A stretch of 64,000 bases of DNA from Leptospira sp. WS92.C1 (lineage in GTDB: Bacteria; Spirochaetota; Leptospiria; Leptospirales; Leptospiraceae). A program made the position numbers and the translations under genes. The stretch's first letter is position 1. The number at the start of each line of letters is the position of its first letter. Where the stretch lies: positions 3,263,501 through 3,327,500 of the forward strand of contig NZ_CP162130.1 of assembly GCF_040833975.1 (NCBI RefSeq). The letters run 5' to 3'. Under the pieces are notes generated by a model, which worked only from the letters and a program-made list of their open reading frames with translations, was not told the DNA's origin and made no database searches. Of the stretch, positions 35,023 through 45,651 are shown piece after piece.

Positions 35023-37437
35023 ATGGAACTTATGATTCGATACCAAAGACTCTTTCATTCGGCTTTTGTATTGTTTCTCATCGGATTCGGTCTCGCTTTG
35101 ATCCGTTGTAAACCGACTCCGATCCCCGTATTTCCAAAAGCAAAAAACGGCATTCTCCTCGTAGACTCCGATCTTTTAACAAACGGAAACATTCTTCCCT
35201 TAGAAGGAGAATGGAAAATTCAAGAAGGATTCGGTACACAATCCGAAATCGGTTTGATCGCGGTTCCGGGCTTCTGGGAAAAAAGCACACAGAGTCGATT
35301 TAACGGAAAGGCATTTGGCGCGGCGACGTATCAACTGAGAGTTCTCGGACTTTCCCCCGGAGAGTATGCGATCAAGTTTCATGAAATTCACAACGCATAT
35401 CGGGTTTATATCAACGGAAAACGTCTTTTGGAATTCGGGAAACCTTCGCAGATACCCCAAGCGGAAATTCGTAAAATCGGGAAACCGATCATACATTTTT
35501 TTGTGGAGGAAAAAAATCCGAATCTGGAAATCACATTAGAAATATCGAATTGGTTTGAAGGCAAAGGGGGAATTCGAAGAACTCCCGAGTTCGGAATCTT
35601 TGAATCCGTTATCGCCTTGGACAAGGCAAAAAGAAATCTGGACTTTATCACTTTTGGAGCGCTTTTCTTTTTTGGTTTTTCCAGCTTTTTCTTTTATCTC
35701 ATGACCAAGGAGGAATCCTCTTCTCTTTATCTTTCCTTTGTCTGCGCAACCCTCGCACTGAGAATCTTCTTTACCGAAGAACATTATATTTTTGAAATAT
35801 TTCCGAATTTCCCTCCCTTATTGGAATTCAGGATCGATCTCGGAAGTCTATTTCTGGTATCCGCATTTTTTTTAACATACATACGCTCCTTATTTCCGGA
35901 AGAGTTCAAAACGACTCCATTTCGAATCTTTGTGATTCCAAACTTCATCATACTCGGAATCTTTTGGCTACTGAAAGGAGACACGCTGGAAACTGTCTTT
36001 GAACTCTATTTGATCTATATGTTTGTTCTGATCCTTGTTGTTTTTACAGTGATGATTTTAGCGGTAAAAAATAAAAGAACGGGCTCCGGAGTTTTTTTGA
36101 TGTCCTGTCTTTTCCTTCTTATAGGCGCTATCAACGATACCTTATCGAGATTGGCGATCCTGCCGACTCCGTATATCGTTCCTTATACATTTTTACTTTT
36201 TATCGCTTTTCAATCCGTTTTGATCTCTATTCGATACAGGAGTTTATTAAAATTTGCAGACTCTCTCAATCAAGAACTACAGATCAAATTTAGAGCGATT
36301 TCGGCTACCGTACAGGAAGCGATCTTAGTTTCCGATATATCCGGTAGGATTCTTTTTTGGAACGAAGGGGCCGTAAAAATTTTCGGATGGCAGGCGGAAG
36401 AAGTTGTAAATTCTCCCTTAGAAATCATTCTCCCCGAAAAAGTTCGCAAAAAACACAGAAGCGCTTTCCTTCTTTTTTTCAATTCCAATCGAATCAAGGA
36501 AACCACACAAACCATAGAGATGATCGGTCTAAGAAAAAACCAAACCGAGTTTTCTTTGGAGCTGTCTCTTACAAATTGGATGATCGAAAAGGATCGATAT
36601 ATCGGAATCATCCTTCGTGATATCACTCAAAGAAAAATTTTAGAAACACAAAGAGACAAGGCGCTTGATCTTTTGCAATCGGATCTGCATACCGCGGAAA
36701 AGTTGCAGAAATCGATGTTCCCAAATCCGAATTCAAAAAACTGGCCTTTTCCTTGGTTCGTTTTATATAAACCGATGGGACCGATCGGAGGAGATCTTTA
36801 CGACATACGAAAAACAAAAAACGGAACCTGGAGATTTTTTATAGCGGATGCGACGGGCCACGGAACTCAAGCGGCGCTTTTGACGATGGCAATCAAAGCG
36901 GACTATGATACCGTAGAAGAGTCCGATTCTCAACCGGGAGTCATATTAGAAGAGTTGAATTTAAAAATTCACCCCATGTTTCACAACCTCAACTCCTTAT
37001 TTAGTGCGTTTATTTTGGATTGGAATCCGACAACCGGACAAGTTCAATACGCTTCGGGCGGGCATCCCGAGCAGATCATTCTCACAGAAAATACAAAAAT
37101 TGTTTTACCAAAAACGGGGCCAATCCTCGGACTCAAACGGAACGCAAAGTTTAGAACTCAGAATTTCGAGTTTAAAAATCCGTTTCGTCTTTTTTTGTTT
37201 TCGGACGGAGCTTTCGAAGTTTTTGATAAGAATCTGGTCCATCTCTTCGGAGAAGAGAATCTTCATTCTTATCTGTTTGCAAATTTACATACGCCGATTC
37301 GAGAGATTTTGGATTCCCATCTTCAAAACTTATATCAATTTAGGGAGTCTCAACGATTGACGGACGATCTCACTTTTCTGGCAGTTTCTTTGGGAGAATC
37401 GTATCGGCCTCGTTCCACAAAAGAGAAATCAGAATAA
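35023..37437 (+). CDS. 7TM-DISM / PAS / SpoIIE-type PP2C phosphatase
   Basis: 804 residues from ATG 35023. An N-terminal membrane segment is followed by an extracytoplasmic jelly-roll (about 45-190; LEGEWKIQEGF, VPGFWEKSTQ, YQLRVLGLSPGEYAIKFHEI), seven membrane spans (about 205-405), a PAS domain (about 420-540; VSDISGRILFWNEGAVKIFG, FGW) and a SpoIIE phosphatase domain (about 575-790; GPIGGDLYDIR, ADATGHGTQAALLTM, LFSDGAFEVFD). The metal-binding Asp residues are present. It probably senses an envelope signal and dephosphorylates an anti-sigma-factor antagonist; no such partner gene is next to it. Confidence 0.9.
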   Translation: MELMIRYQRLFHSAFVLFLIGFGLALIRCKPTPIPVFPKAKNGILLVDSDLLTNGNILPLEGEWKIQEGFGTQSEIGLIAVPGFWEKSTQSRFNGKAFGAATYQLRVLGLSPGEYAIKFHEIHNAYRVYINGKRLLEFGKPSQIPQAEIRKIGKPIIHFFVEEKNPNLEITLEISNWFEGKGGIRRTPEFGIFESVIALDKAKRNLDFITFGALFFFGFSSFFFYLMTKEESSSLYLSFVCATLALRIFFTEEHYIFEIFPNFPPLLEFRIDLGSLFLVSAFFLTYIRSLFPEEFKTTPFRIFVIPNFIILGIFWLLKGDTLETVFELYLIYMFVLILVVFTVMILAVKNKRTGSGVFLMSCLFLLIGAINDTLSRLAILPTPYIVPYTFLLFIAFQSVLISIRYRSLLKFADSLNQELQIKFRAISATVQEAILVSDISGRILFWNEGAVKIFGWQAEEVVNSPLEIILPEKVRKKHRSAFLLFFNSNRIKETTQTIEMIGLRKNQTEFSLELSLTNWMIEKDRYIGIILRDITQRKILETQRDKALDLLQSDLHTAEKLQKSMFPNPNSKNWPFPWFVLYKPMGPIGGDLYDIRKTKNGTWRFFIADATGHGTQAALLTMAIKADYDTVEESDSQPGVILEELNLKIHPMFHNLNSLFSAFILDWNPTTGQVQYASGGHPEQIILTENTKIVLPKTGPILGLKRNAKFRTQNFEFKNPFRLFLFSDGAFEVFDKNLVHLFGEENLHSYLFANLHTPIREILDSHLQNLYQFRESQRLTDDLTFLAVSLGESYRPRSTKEKSE

Positions 37438-37506
37438 GGTTTTGGGATGCGCTGTAAAACAAAATACTCTGGAAATTTTTTAATTCCTAAATTCAATTGA
37501 AAAATC

Positions 37507-37827
37507 ATGAAAAATCCCGGCTTTCGTTTTCTTTTATCTGCGATCGCGGCAACATTCACGCTTTGTTTTATCGTGATCGTAATTCCTCCTTTGATTTCCG
37601 ATGCGAGCGTAATCAATGCATTTTTAGGAGGGTTTGTAAATCCTTACTCCACAGGATATGCGTTAGACGTCATCTGTTGTTGGTTCGTATTAGCAGTTTG
37701 GATTTTATACGAATCGAAAACAAAAGGAATCCGTCACGGATGGATCGCGCTTGTTTCGGGAATAGTTCCGGGTGTTGCCACCGGTTTTGCCGTTTATCTT
37801 TTATTAAAACTGAAACAAGAAAAATAG
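37507..37827 (+). CDS. DUF2834-family small membrane protein
   Basis: 106 residues from ATG 37507. Three hydrophobic helices and the blocks FVNPYSTGYALDVICCWFVL, WILYESK and RHGWIALVSGIVPGVATGFA match DUF2834. The function is unknown. It follows the phosphatase on the same strand after 69 bp. Confidence 0.8.
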   Translation: MKNPGFRFLLSAIAATFTLCFIVIVIPPLISDASVINAFLGGFVNPYSTGYALDVICCWFVLAVWILYESKTKGIRHGWIALVSGIVPGVATGFAVYLLLKLKQEK

Positions 37828-37977
37828 AATAAATCACGAAGGGACAAAACGCAGAAGATACGGAACAAAATCCACCAAATTTGTTCCAAATCGATCCAAA
37901 CCGTAAAATTGATGCTGGGCGAGGAAAAGGATTCTATTATTTTAGGCATTTTATAAATCCTATTTAACAAAATCAAA

Positions 37978-38918
<941 letters not shown>

Positions 38919-38922
<4 letters not shown>

Positions 38923-39680
38923 ATCTACACGCAATCAAATCGATCTATATTTTCGAAATGTCCAGAACCTGGAGGACTCTTTTTCAAAGCATCGCGTCTC
39001 CGGTAATCTCCACCTCCTTATACTTTGTAGTATTCGGCTCGGCTATCGGATCCCGAATTCAAGAAGTGGATGGAGTCGGTTACGGATCGTTTATCGTTCC
39101 AGGTTTGATCATGTTGTCCTTATTGACGGAAAGCATATCCAACGCCTCTTTCGGAATTTATTTTCCAAAATTTACCGGCACTATGTACGAAATCTTAGCC
39201 GCTCCGATTTCAATGATAGAAATTGTAATCGGATTCGTAGGAGCGGCGGCGACAAAATCCATGATCTTAGGAACGATCATGCTCGGAACGGCTTCCTTAT
39301 TTGTTCCGGTTACGATCTCTCATCCTTTTGTGATGATTTTATTTTTGCTCTTAACTTCGGTCTCATTCAGCTTATTCGGATTTATCATCGGAATCTGGGC
39401 GGACAGCTTCGAAAAACTACAGATCATTCCGATGTTGATTATCACGCCGCTCGTATTCCTAGGAGGAAGTTTTTATTCCGCAAGCATGCTTCCACCGTTT
39501 TGGCAAAAGGTGACTCTTTTCAATCCGGTTCTTTATTTAGTGAGCGGATTTCGCTGGAGCTTTTACGAAATCGCGGACGTGAGCGTTAGCATCAGCTTAG
39601 GAATGGTTTTTTTATTTTTATCGATCTGTATGGTTTTGATCTGGTTGATATTCAAAACCGGATATAAAATTAAAAAGTAA
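38919..39680 (+). CDS. ABC-2 type permease
   Basis: 253 residues from ATG 38919 (ATGA overlap with the ATPase gene). Six membrane spans, and [26 protein letters not shown] is the ABC-2 family signature (quoted across two short runs: [14 protein letters not shown] and [14 protein letters not shown]). With the ATPase it should form a 2+2 exporter for a lipid, glycan or drug. The dehydrogenase gene begins 6 bp later. Confidence 0.92.
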
Positions 39681-39686
39681 TTTTCC

Positions 39687-40550
39687 ATGAATTTCAATCG
39701 TCATGATCTGATCGGAAAAAAAGTCTTTATTTCCGGAGGTTCCGCAGGAATCGGAAGAGGCCTCGCGTTGGAGTTGGCAAAAAGAGGTGCAAGCGTGGTG
39801 ATATCGGCTCGCGGCAGGATAGCGCTTCAAAAAACGGTTTTGGAGTTGCAAGGGACCGGAACTTCCAAGGCCGTTTTTGATTTTGTAATCGCAGACGTAT
39901 CCGATTTCAAACAAGTTCAGAGTGCGGCAAAAAAGGCGCTCAAACTTCTTGGAGGATTGGATCTTCTTATCTGTAACAGCGGTTATGCGAAGGTCGGAAA
40001 AATTTCCGATCTCGATGGGTCGGATTTTAGTAAGCTGATGGATGTGAACTATTTCGGACATGTAAACGTAGTTCGCTCCTTTCAGAAACATTTTATCAAA
40101 CAGGGATCCGGGGACATCGTTTTGATATCTTCCATGCTTGCGACATTTTCGATCTATGGATACGGTGCGTATTCTGCAAGCAAATTTGCGATCACAGGTT
40201 TTGCACAATCTCTTCGTCAAGAAATGATGATGCATAACGTGCGGGTTAAACTGTTTCTACCGCCGACCACGAACACTCCGGGATTGGAAAAGGAAAACCA
40301 GGACAAACCCGCTTTGGTAAAAGAGATCGAAATGGGATCCTCTCTCAATGCGACACATTCCGTTGAAAAAGTGGTCGCTGCATTTGTAAACTGGCTTCCA
40401 AAACGAAACTTTATCGGATACGCGACCTGGGACTCTTGGTTTCAATATTTTTTAGTAAGACATTTTCCGGAATGGACCCTGTTACTCGCGGACGGAGAAC
40501 TAAGATCCGCCCAAAAAAGATTAAATCAAAACGAAAAAGTCATTCGATGA
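39687..40550 (+). CDS. Short-chain dehydrogenase/reductase
   Basis: 287 residues from ATG 39687. Classical SDR: cofactor loop ISGGSAGIGRGLALELA, SAR after the second strand (suggesting NADPH), NSGYAKVG in place of NAG, catalytic Ser in LISSMLATF, and YGAYSASKFAITGFAQ (YxxxK). The longer C-terminus and overall pattern resemble 3-ketodihydrosphingosine reductase-like enzymes, so a lipid substrate is possible. The 6-bp gap to the exporter genes suggests one operon and a lipid-linked job. Confidence 0.87.
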   Translation: MNFNRHDLIGKKVFISGGSAGIGRGLALELAKRGASVVISARGRIALQKTVLELQGTGTSKAVFDFVIADVSDFKQVQSAAKKALKLLGGLDLLICNSGYAKVGKISDLDGSDFSKLMDVNYFGHVNVVRSFQKHFIKQGSGDIVLISSMLATFSIYGYGAYSASKFAITGFAQSLRQEMMMHNVRVKLFLPPTTNTPGLEKENQDKPALVKEIEMGSSLNATHSVEKVVAAFVNWLPKRNFIGYATWDSWFQYFLVRHFPEWTLLLADGELRSAQKRLNQNEKVIR

Positions 40551-40588
40551 CCGATCCGTTTTAAAAGGGGTTCAATCGGAATATTTTT

Positions 40589-40795
40589 GGGCGTTCCCGC
40601 CGCGCATCCATTCGTCTTGAATATTAAAATAATTGAATATATAAAAATTCTATGATCTGCGCGGCGGTCGGGCCGCTGCGAGCTCCGCATTCGCTTCGGC
40701 TCTGCAAAATCACTCGGTAACGAAAATTCTTTGTATTTAAAAAGAAAAAGATTCAAAAGGCAGGAGCCGCTCCGCGCTCTTCGCGTCCCTAACGC
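40589..40795. repeat. GC-rich interspersed repeat, copy 1
   Basis: It begins GGGCGTTCCCGCCGCGC and ends TTCGCGTCCCTAACGC, with a GC-rich centre (GGGCCGCTGCGAGCTCCGC) broken by an A/T stretch. Start and end blocks recur at 51956-52100. GCGTT near the left end and AACGC at the right end are inverted. Confidence 0.55.
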
Positions 40796-41175
40796 AAACT
40801 CTGCTTTTAAAACGGAATTCCAATTTGGCAAACTCGGATCATATCGAAAATATGGTTTCTTAGAGAAAAACTTGTAAAGATCCTTTTTCTAACGGACGAT
40901 TTTTTGATATACACTCCGCTTCCAAAAGATTTTCGAATCGAAAGAAATAAATCATTGTTTCTTCGGGAATCTCAGGAAATTTCCACAGCCCATTTTTCAC
41001 TTATGGACTTTGATCCCAAACTTTTTATTTTAAAAAACATTCAACTATCCTATTTTAATAAATTAGATTTTACTAATTTTCTATAAAACCAGAAACATTC
41101 CACCTGATCGATCGTCCAAATGGATTGATTTTATTTTCCACTTTTTGGAAAAATGGAAATGGGATAGAAAAACCT

Positions 41176-41198
41176 ATCAATTTGACACTCAAATTGAT
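41176..41198. other. Perfect hairpin upstream of the transsulfuration operon
   Basis: ATCAATTTGA, loop CAC, TCAAATTGAT: a perfect 10-bp stem with a three-base loop. No T-run follows. It could be a protein-binding palindrome or part of an mRNA leader; it lies 230 bp before the start codon. Confidence 0.45.
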
Positions 41199-41347
41199 TC
41201 TCGTTATAAAAAAGATCAAATTCGGAAAAAAAACAAGAACTAAATAATCAAACTTGGGAATAAGATTGAAGGTTGGGGAATGAAAAATCGATCTAAACCA
41301 TACCTTCCCGAAAAAGAGAGTGCAGCCTGATTTTCTTTCGAAAACAT

Positions 41348-41416
41348 AGCCTTCTAGTCTTATCCTAAAATGATTGCGAAACATTCGTATCAACGTTATG
41401 ATTCTTAGGGTAGGCT
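41348..41416 (+). promoter_or_regulatory. Possible mRNA leader fold before cystathionine beta-synthase
   Basis: TATCCTAA (41361-41368) pairs with TTAGGGTA (41405-41412, one G-T), and AGCC (41348-41351) continues with GGCT (41413-41416). The fold ends just before the AGAGGA ribosome site at 41420. I do not recognise a known riboswitch class. Confidence 0.35.
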
Positions 41417-41428
41417 TTCAGAGGACTC

Positions 41429-42799
41429 ATGCCTTTTGCAAACACACTTGAAATGATTGGAAACACTCCCCTCGTGGAGGTTACTTGTTTTGATACTGGA
41501 ATTTCGCGTTTATTTTTAAAATTAGAAAATCAAAATCCGGGTGGATCCATCAAAGATCGAATCGGTTTATCAATGATTGAGGTAGCCGAAAGAGAAGGAA
41601 AAATACGCCCCGGAGACACCTTGATTGAGGCAACTGCCGGAAACACAGGACTTGGATTGGCTTTGGTAGCTTCTAAAAAAGGATATCGGTTGCTACTTGT
41701 GATTCCAGACAAGATGAGCCAAGAAAAGATCATGCATCTTAAAGCGCTCGGGGCTGAAATTATTCTCACACGTTCGGATGTTGAAAAAGGACATCCAGAA
41801 TACTATCAAGATTACGCAGCAAGACTTGCCAAAGAAATTCCAAATTCTTTTTTTGTGGATCAATTTAATAATCCAGCAAATCCATTCGCTCATGAAACCA
41901 CAACCGGTCCTGAAATTTGGGATCAGATGTCGCATAACGTGGATGCGATTGCAGTCGGGGTCGGCTCCGGGGGAACGATTGCCGGTTTGACTCGGTTTTT
42001 TAAAAAAGCAAAACCTTCTTTGGAAATAATCTTGGCGGATCCCGTTGGATCCATTCTCAAAGATTACATTCAAACTGGTAAAATTGGAACCGCAGGTTCT
42101 TGGTTAGTCGAAGGAATCGGGGAAGATTTTATCCCTGCTCAATGTGATTTCGATTTGGTAAAGGCGGCTTATTCCATTTCAGACGAGGAAAGTTTTGAAA
42201 CTGCAAGAACACTTTTGAAAAAAGAGGGGATACTGGCTGGGTCTTCTTCCGGGACCTTAATTGCCGCGGCGGTTCGTTATGCTAAGTCTCAAAAGATTTC
42301 AAAAAATGTTGTAACGTTTGTTTGCGATAGCGGCAATAAGTATCTTTCTAAAATGTACAATGATTATTGGATGATTGACAATGGATTTATTAGAAAAGAA
42401 TCCTATGGAACTATCTTAGACCTTACAACTCGGAAATATTCAGAACGAGAAGTCGTGACTGTAAAAAAAGACGATACAATTCTTACTGCATATTCTCGGA
42501 TGAAATTGTATGATATTTCTCAACTTCCCGTCTTAGAGAATGGGCAAATTATCGGTATCATCGACGAATCCGATATTTTACTTCTTGCAACGGAAAGTAA
42601 GGATGGAGCGTTTCAATCTAAAGTTGAAAGTTGTATGACCAGAGATCTGGAATATTTATCTCCGGATTCCTCCATCGAATCTGTATTATCAATTTTAAAA
42701 AAGGGCATGGTTGTAATTGTAAAAGATCATAAAACCTTTTACGGTTTAATCACTCGAATTGATTTTTTAAATTATTTAAGACGAAAACTTTCTATATAA
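41429..42799 (+). CDS. Cystathionine beta-synthase (PLP domain plus CBS pair)
   Basis: 456 residues from ATG 41429 with AGAGGAC upstream. Fold-type II PLP enzyme: MIGNTPLVEV, the Schiff-base Lys42 in NPGGSIKDRIG, ATAGNTGLGLAL and the phosphate loop GVGSGGTIAG. The C-terminal 120 residues form two CBS motifs (ILTAYSRMKLYDISQLPVLE, IIGIIDESDIL, and SCMTRDLEYLSPDSSIESVL). It should condense serine and homocysteine to cystathionine; cysteine-synthase activity cannot be excluded. No haem-binding N-terminus as in the mammalian enzyme. The CBS pair suggests control by an adenosyl ligand. Followed by its pathway partner after 10 bp. Confidence 0.88.
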   Translation: MPFANTLEMIGNTPLVEVTCFDTGISRLFLKLENQNPGGSIKDRIGLSMIEVAEREGKIRPGDTLIEATAGNTGLGLALVASKKGYRLLLVIPDKMSQEKIMHLKALGAEIILTRSDVEKGHPEYYQDYAARLAKEIPNSFFVDQFNNPANPFAHETTTGPEIWDQMSHNVDAIAVGVGSGGTIAGLTRFFKKAKPSLEIILADPVGSILKDYIQTGKIGTAGSWLVEGIGEDFIPAQCDFDLVKAAYSISDEESFETARTLLKKEGILAGSSSGTLIAAAVRYAKSQKISKNVVTFVCDSGNKYLSKMYNDYWMIDNGFIRKESYGTILDLTTRKYSEREVVTVKKDDTILTAYSRMKLYDISQLPVLENGQIIGIIDESDILLLATESKDGAFQSKVESCMTRDLEYLSPDSSIESVLSILKKGMVVIVKDHKTFYGLITRIDFLNYLRRKLSI

Positions 42800-42809
42800 G
42801 GATCATTTT

Positions 42810-43979
42810 GTGAACCAAAATAAATTTGGAATTAGAACGAGGGCGATTCACTCCGGTCAAGGACCGGATCCACACACCGGAGCCGTTATGACTCCAATCT
42901 ATGCCACTTCTACTTTTGCCCAAGAATCTCCAGGAGTGACCAAAGGTTACGAGTATTCTCGAAGCGGAAATCCAACTAGAACAGCCCTGGAATCCTGTCT
43001 GACAAGTATGGAAGAAGGAGCCAGCGGATACGCATTTGCTTCTGGATTGGCCGCTGAGACTTGTTTATTAGAACTTCTTCCTAAAGATTCTCACATCATT
43101 GCGTTGGATGATTTGTATGGCGGAACATTTCGTCTTTTGGATAAAGTAAAAAGAATTTCCTCCGGTTTAGAAATTACATTCTTAGATTTAAAAAATCCTA
43201 AAGCGATCTCAAGTGCGATTCAAAAGAATACAAAAATGATTTGGGTAGAAACTCCGTCCAATCCTCTACTAAAAATTATCGATCTTGAGATGATTGCTGA
43301 AACAGCAAAAAAACATGGTCTGATTAGTGTTTGTGACAATACATTTGCCACTCCAATTCTTCAAAGACCGTTGACTTTAGGATTTGATGTTGTAGTACAT
43401 TCTGCGACCAAGTATTTAAACGGACACTCGGATATCATCGCGGGTGCCTTGATAACGCGCGAAAAAAATGAACTTTCGGATCGGATTGGTTTTTTACAAA
43501 ATGCAACAGGAGCAATTTTGTCTCCTTTTGATTCGTTTTTATTATTGCGAGGTCTAAAAACTCTTCCTTTGAGAATGGGGGCTCATACGGCTAACGCGAC
43601 CGAGATTGCTCATTTTTTAGAAGCGGATTCGAGAATAGAACGGGTCATTTATCCGGGATTATCAAGCCATCCCGATTATCAGCTCGCACAAAAACAAATG
43701 GAAATGGCAGGCGGGATGATTACTTTTTTTATCAAAGGCGGGATCGAAGAAAGTAAATTGTTTTTGCAAAGACTAAAATTATTTTCCCTTGCGGAAAGTT
43801 TGGGCGGAGTGGAAAGCCTTGCTGAACATCCTGCAATCATGACTCATGCGTCCATTCCAGCAGAAATGAGAAAAAAAATCGGAATCGAAGACAACTTGAT
43901 TCGCTTGTCGGTAGGAATCGAAGATGTCCAAGATTTGAAAGACGATATCTCTGCAGCCTTAGATTTTAAAAACAAATAG
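42810..43979 (+). CDS. Cystathionine gamma-lyase/synthase family PLP enzyme
   Basis: 389 residues from GTG 42810 behind AAGGA. Cys/Met-metabolism PLP family: RAIHSGQGPDPHTGAVMTPI, YEYSRSGNPTR, ASGLAAE, and the PLP lysine in HSATKYLNGHSDIIAG (near residue 200). The C-terminal IRLSVGIEDVQDLKDDI is standard. Beside a cystathionine beta-synthase it most likely splits cystathionine into cysteine, ammonia and 2-oxobutyrate, completing reverse transsulfuration. A gamma-synthase role is the main alternative. Confidence 0.88.
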   Translation: MNQNKFGIRTRAIHSGQGPDPHTGAVMTPIYATSTFAQESPGVTKGYEYSRSGNPTRTALESCLTSMEEGASGYAFASGLAAETCLLELLPKDSHIIALDDLYGGTFRLLDKVKRISSGLEITFLDLKNPKAISSAIQKNTKMIWVETPSNPLLKIIDLEMIAETAKKHGLISVCDNTFATPILQRPLTLGFDVVVHSATKYLNGHSDIIAGALITREKNELSDRIGFLQNATGAILSPFDSFLLLRGLKTLPLRMGAHTANATEIAHFLEADSRIERVIYPGLSSHPDYQLAQKQMEMAGGMITFFIKGGIEESKLFLQRLKLFSLAESLGGVESLAEHPAIMTHASIPAEMRKKIGIEDNLIRLSVGIEDVQDLKDDISAALDFKNK

Positions 43980-44448
43980 GATCTATTTTTCATTTTTAGA
44001 GTTTAGAAATTTCTAAAGTAAAACTTGAATTTGATTCGATTTATCCTTTTTTAACAATTCCGCGCGAAGTGAACAAAACAGCAAGTTGATCCGAATCCCC
44101 CTAGGAAAGATTATCCTCCAACCTAAGTATGGATCGTATCGATAATGAAGCTGATGATTTTACGGCAATGCAAAAAGATCAAAAGGAATCTTATAGATAA
44201 AAACCGGTAAGATTATATTTGAGCCATAGTTTCATTTTTCCAGATCATTTTAAAGGCGGTCTTTCGCTAATCCAAAAATATAGAAAACGGGAATGATTGA
44301 TAAAACGCCAAAAAACATCCGCAAGCCTTCAATTAAATTTGATTTTGGATTATCGAAAATATTCCTTTTGCATTAAAAAACTTAAAGTTAGAAATTATAA
44401 ACCTATAAATACGAATTCATAATTAATGTTTTTTTAAAGTATTTAAAG
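43980..44448. other. A/T-rich spacer
   Basis: 469 bp with no credible gene. TTTAGAAATTTCTAAA at 44002-44017 is a 16-bp palindrome shortly after the transsulfuration operon and may belong to its 3' end, but no T-run follows. Nothing else seen. Confidence 0.4.
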
Positions 44449-44880
44449 TTACGAGACTCTTTTCGAACTGGCAAACTTCAAAAAAAGTTTAATATAATTT
44501 CAGATGCACTGATATCTTTGTTTACATTCCCAAACGTTTAGGCCAAAGAAAAAACTCGAGTTTGGATAAATGTGACCTTCATTTTCGATTCGAATATAAG
44601 TTACCGAATTTCCTCCTTTTTTACAATCATATACGCTCTGGGAAATAGTAGAGTCGTCTTTGGGATTTAAATTTGGATAAGAAAAATGTTGAACGGATTT
44701 AGAGTCACAATGATTCACATCCAACCAATACTAAACCGTTTGATCTCCAGAGAGTAGAGGACCTCGTTTTGGCCATCTCCCACATTGGTTTCCCCACCAT
44801 CAAAAGGATTGATCGGATCCGATGTATCATTCATTTATGATCAAAATCGGTATTGGAATTTTTATTTGTATAGAGAATTT
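44449..44880 (-). pseudogene. PHB-depolymerase/esterase (LpqC-type) pseudogene with several frameshifts
   Basis: Four pieces of one family appear in order but in shifting frames on the minus strand: IPIPILIIN (about 44875-44850), DTSDPINPFDGGE (about 44830), DVNHCDSKSVQHFSYP to YIRIENEGHIYPNSS (44724-44545), and GNVNKDISASEIILNFF ending at TAA 44449. Together they match the C-terminal part of polyhydroxybutyrate-depolymerase-like esterases (HGT.DP.NP..GG, ..C, GGGHTWPG, N.DASE.IW.FF). At least three frame changes and a missing N-terminal half make it a dead remnant. Confidence 0.75.
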
Positions 44881-44979
44881 AATGAATTACAATATTTCGT
44901 TTATTTTTATAACTCCAACTAAACATCCATGGTTTTTTTATTCTATAATTTGAATTCTAATATTCGGAGAATTCAAAAA

Positions 44980-45612
44980 TTAACGATATGCTTTTCCAGA
45001 AATATGCGGGATGATTGGAAGAAATATCGTTTTCATTGAATATTTATTTAAAGCTAAGGTTTTAAATCCTGCGTCCTCTAAAATTCTTGCCGTATTTCTA
45101 TTTAAATTACATCCTTCAAAAAACCAATGCCAAACTTTATGAAGTTTTTTTTGTAAAAAGGCTAATCCACTCTTTTCTTTAGCGGATACATGTTCTAAAA
45201 AAGCAAAAACACCGCCCGGTTTTAACACTCTTCGAATTTCCGAAACTGTTTTTATTGGATCGTTTACGGTGCATAACACTAACGTACAAACAATCGCCTC
45301 AACGCTTGCATCAGGAAGATCCAAAAGTTCAGCGCTTGAATTACGTAAATCCAACTCTATCCCATAATATTTTGCATTTTTTTTAAGTAGCGAGTGCATA
45401 TGGGGATTGGGTTCGAATGCGATCAGTTTTGTGTCTTTTTTATAATACCTCAAATTTGGACCGACTCCCGGCCCAAGTTCGACCACTATTTTTGGAAGTG
45501 AACCGAATAATTCGGATTTTGTTTTTCCATATTTACGATGCATATAACTTTCCATCATCTTAAAGAAATATGCGTTAATCCTTCCACGAATTGGATTTCC
45601 TTTTAAGCTCAT
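44980..45612 (-). CDS. Class I SAM-dependent methyltransferase
   Basis: 210 residues from ATG 45612. Motif I is IVVELGPGVGPNLRYY, with LIAFEPNPHMH after it, then VEAIVCTLVLCTVND and RRVLKPGGVFAFLEHV; the C-terminal GCNLNRNTARILEDAGF is common in the METTL7-like/phospholipid-methylating branch. The substrate may be a lipid, by family resemblance only. It follows the double-hotdog gene by 39 bp on the same strand and is probably co-transcribed. Confidence 0.85.
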   Translation of the reverse strand: MSLKGNPIRGRINAYFFKMMESYMHRKYGKTKSELFGSLPKIVVELGPGVGPNLRYYKKDTKLIAFEPNPHMHSLLKKNAKYYGIELDLRNSSAELLDLPDASVEAIVCTLVLCTVNDPIKTVSEIRRVLKPGGVFAFLEHVSAKEKSGLAFLQKKLHKVWHWFFEGCNLNRNTARILEDAGFKTLALNKYSMKTIFLPIIPHISGKAYR

Positions 45613-45651
45613 TTTATTATATCCTACTATTTCAATACCTCTTTTATATTA

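Larger units (their letters stand above)
40551..41428. other. Repeat-bearing spacer before the transsulfuration operon
   Basis: 878 bp without an intact gene. It contains the GC-rich interspersed repeat (40589-40795), a perfect 10-bp hairpin (41176-41198) and a folded leader (41348-41416) before the ribosome site of the cystathionine beta-synthase gene. Short open frames elsewhere have no support. Confidence 0.5.
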
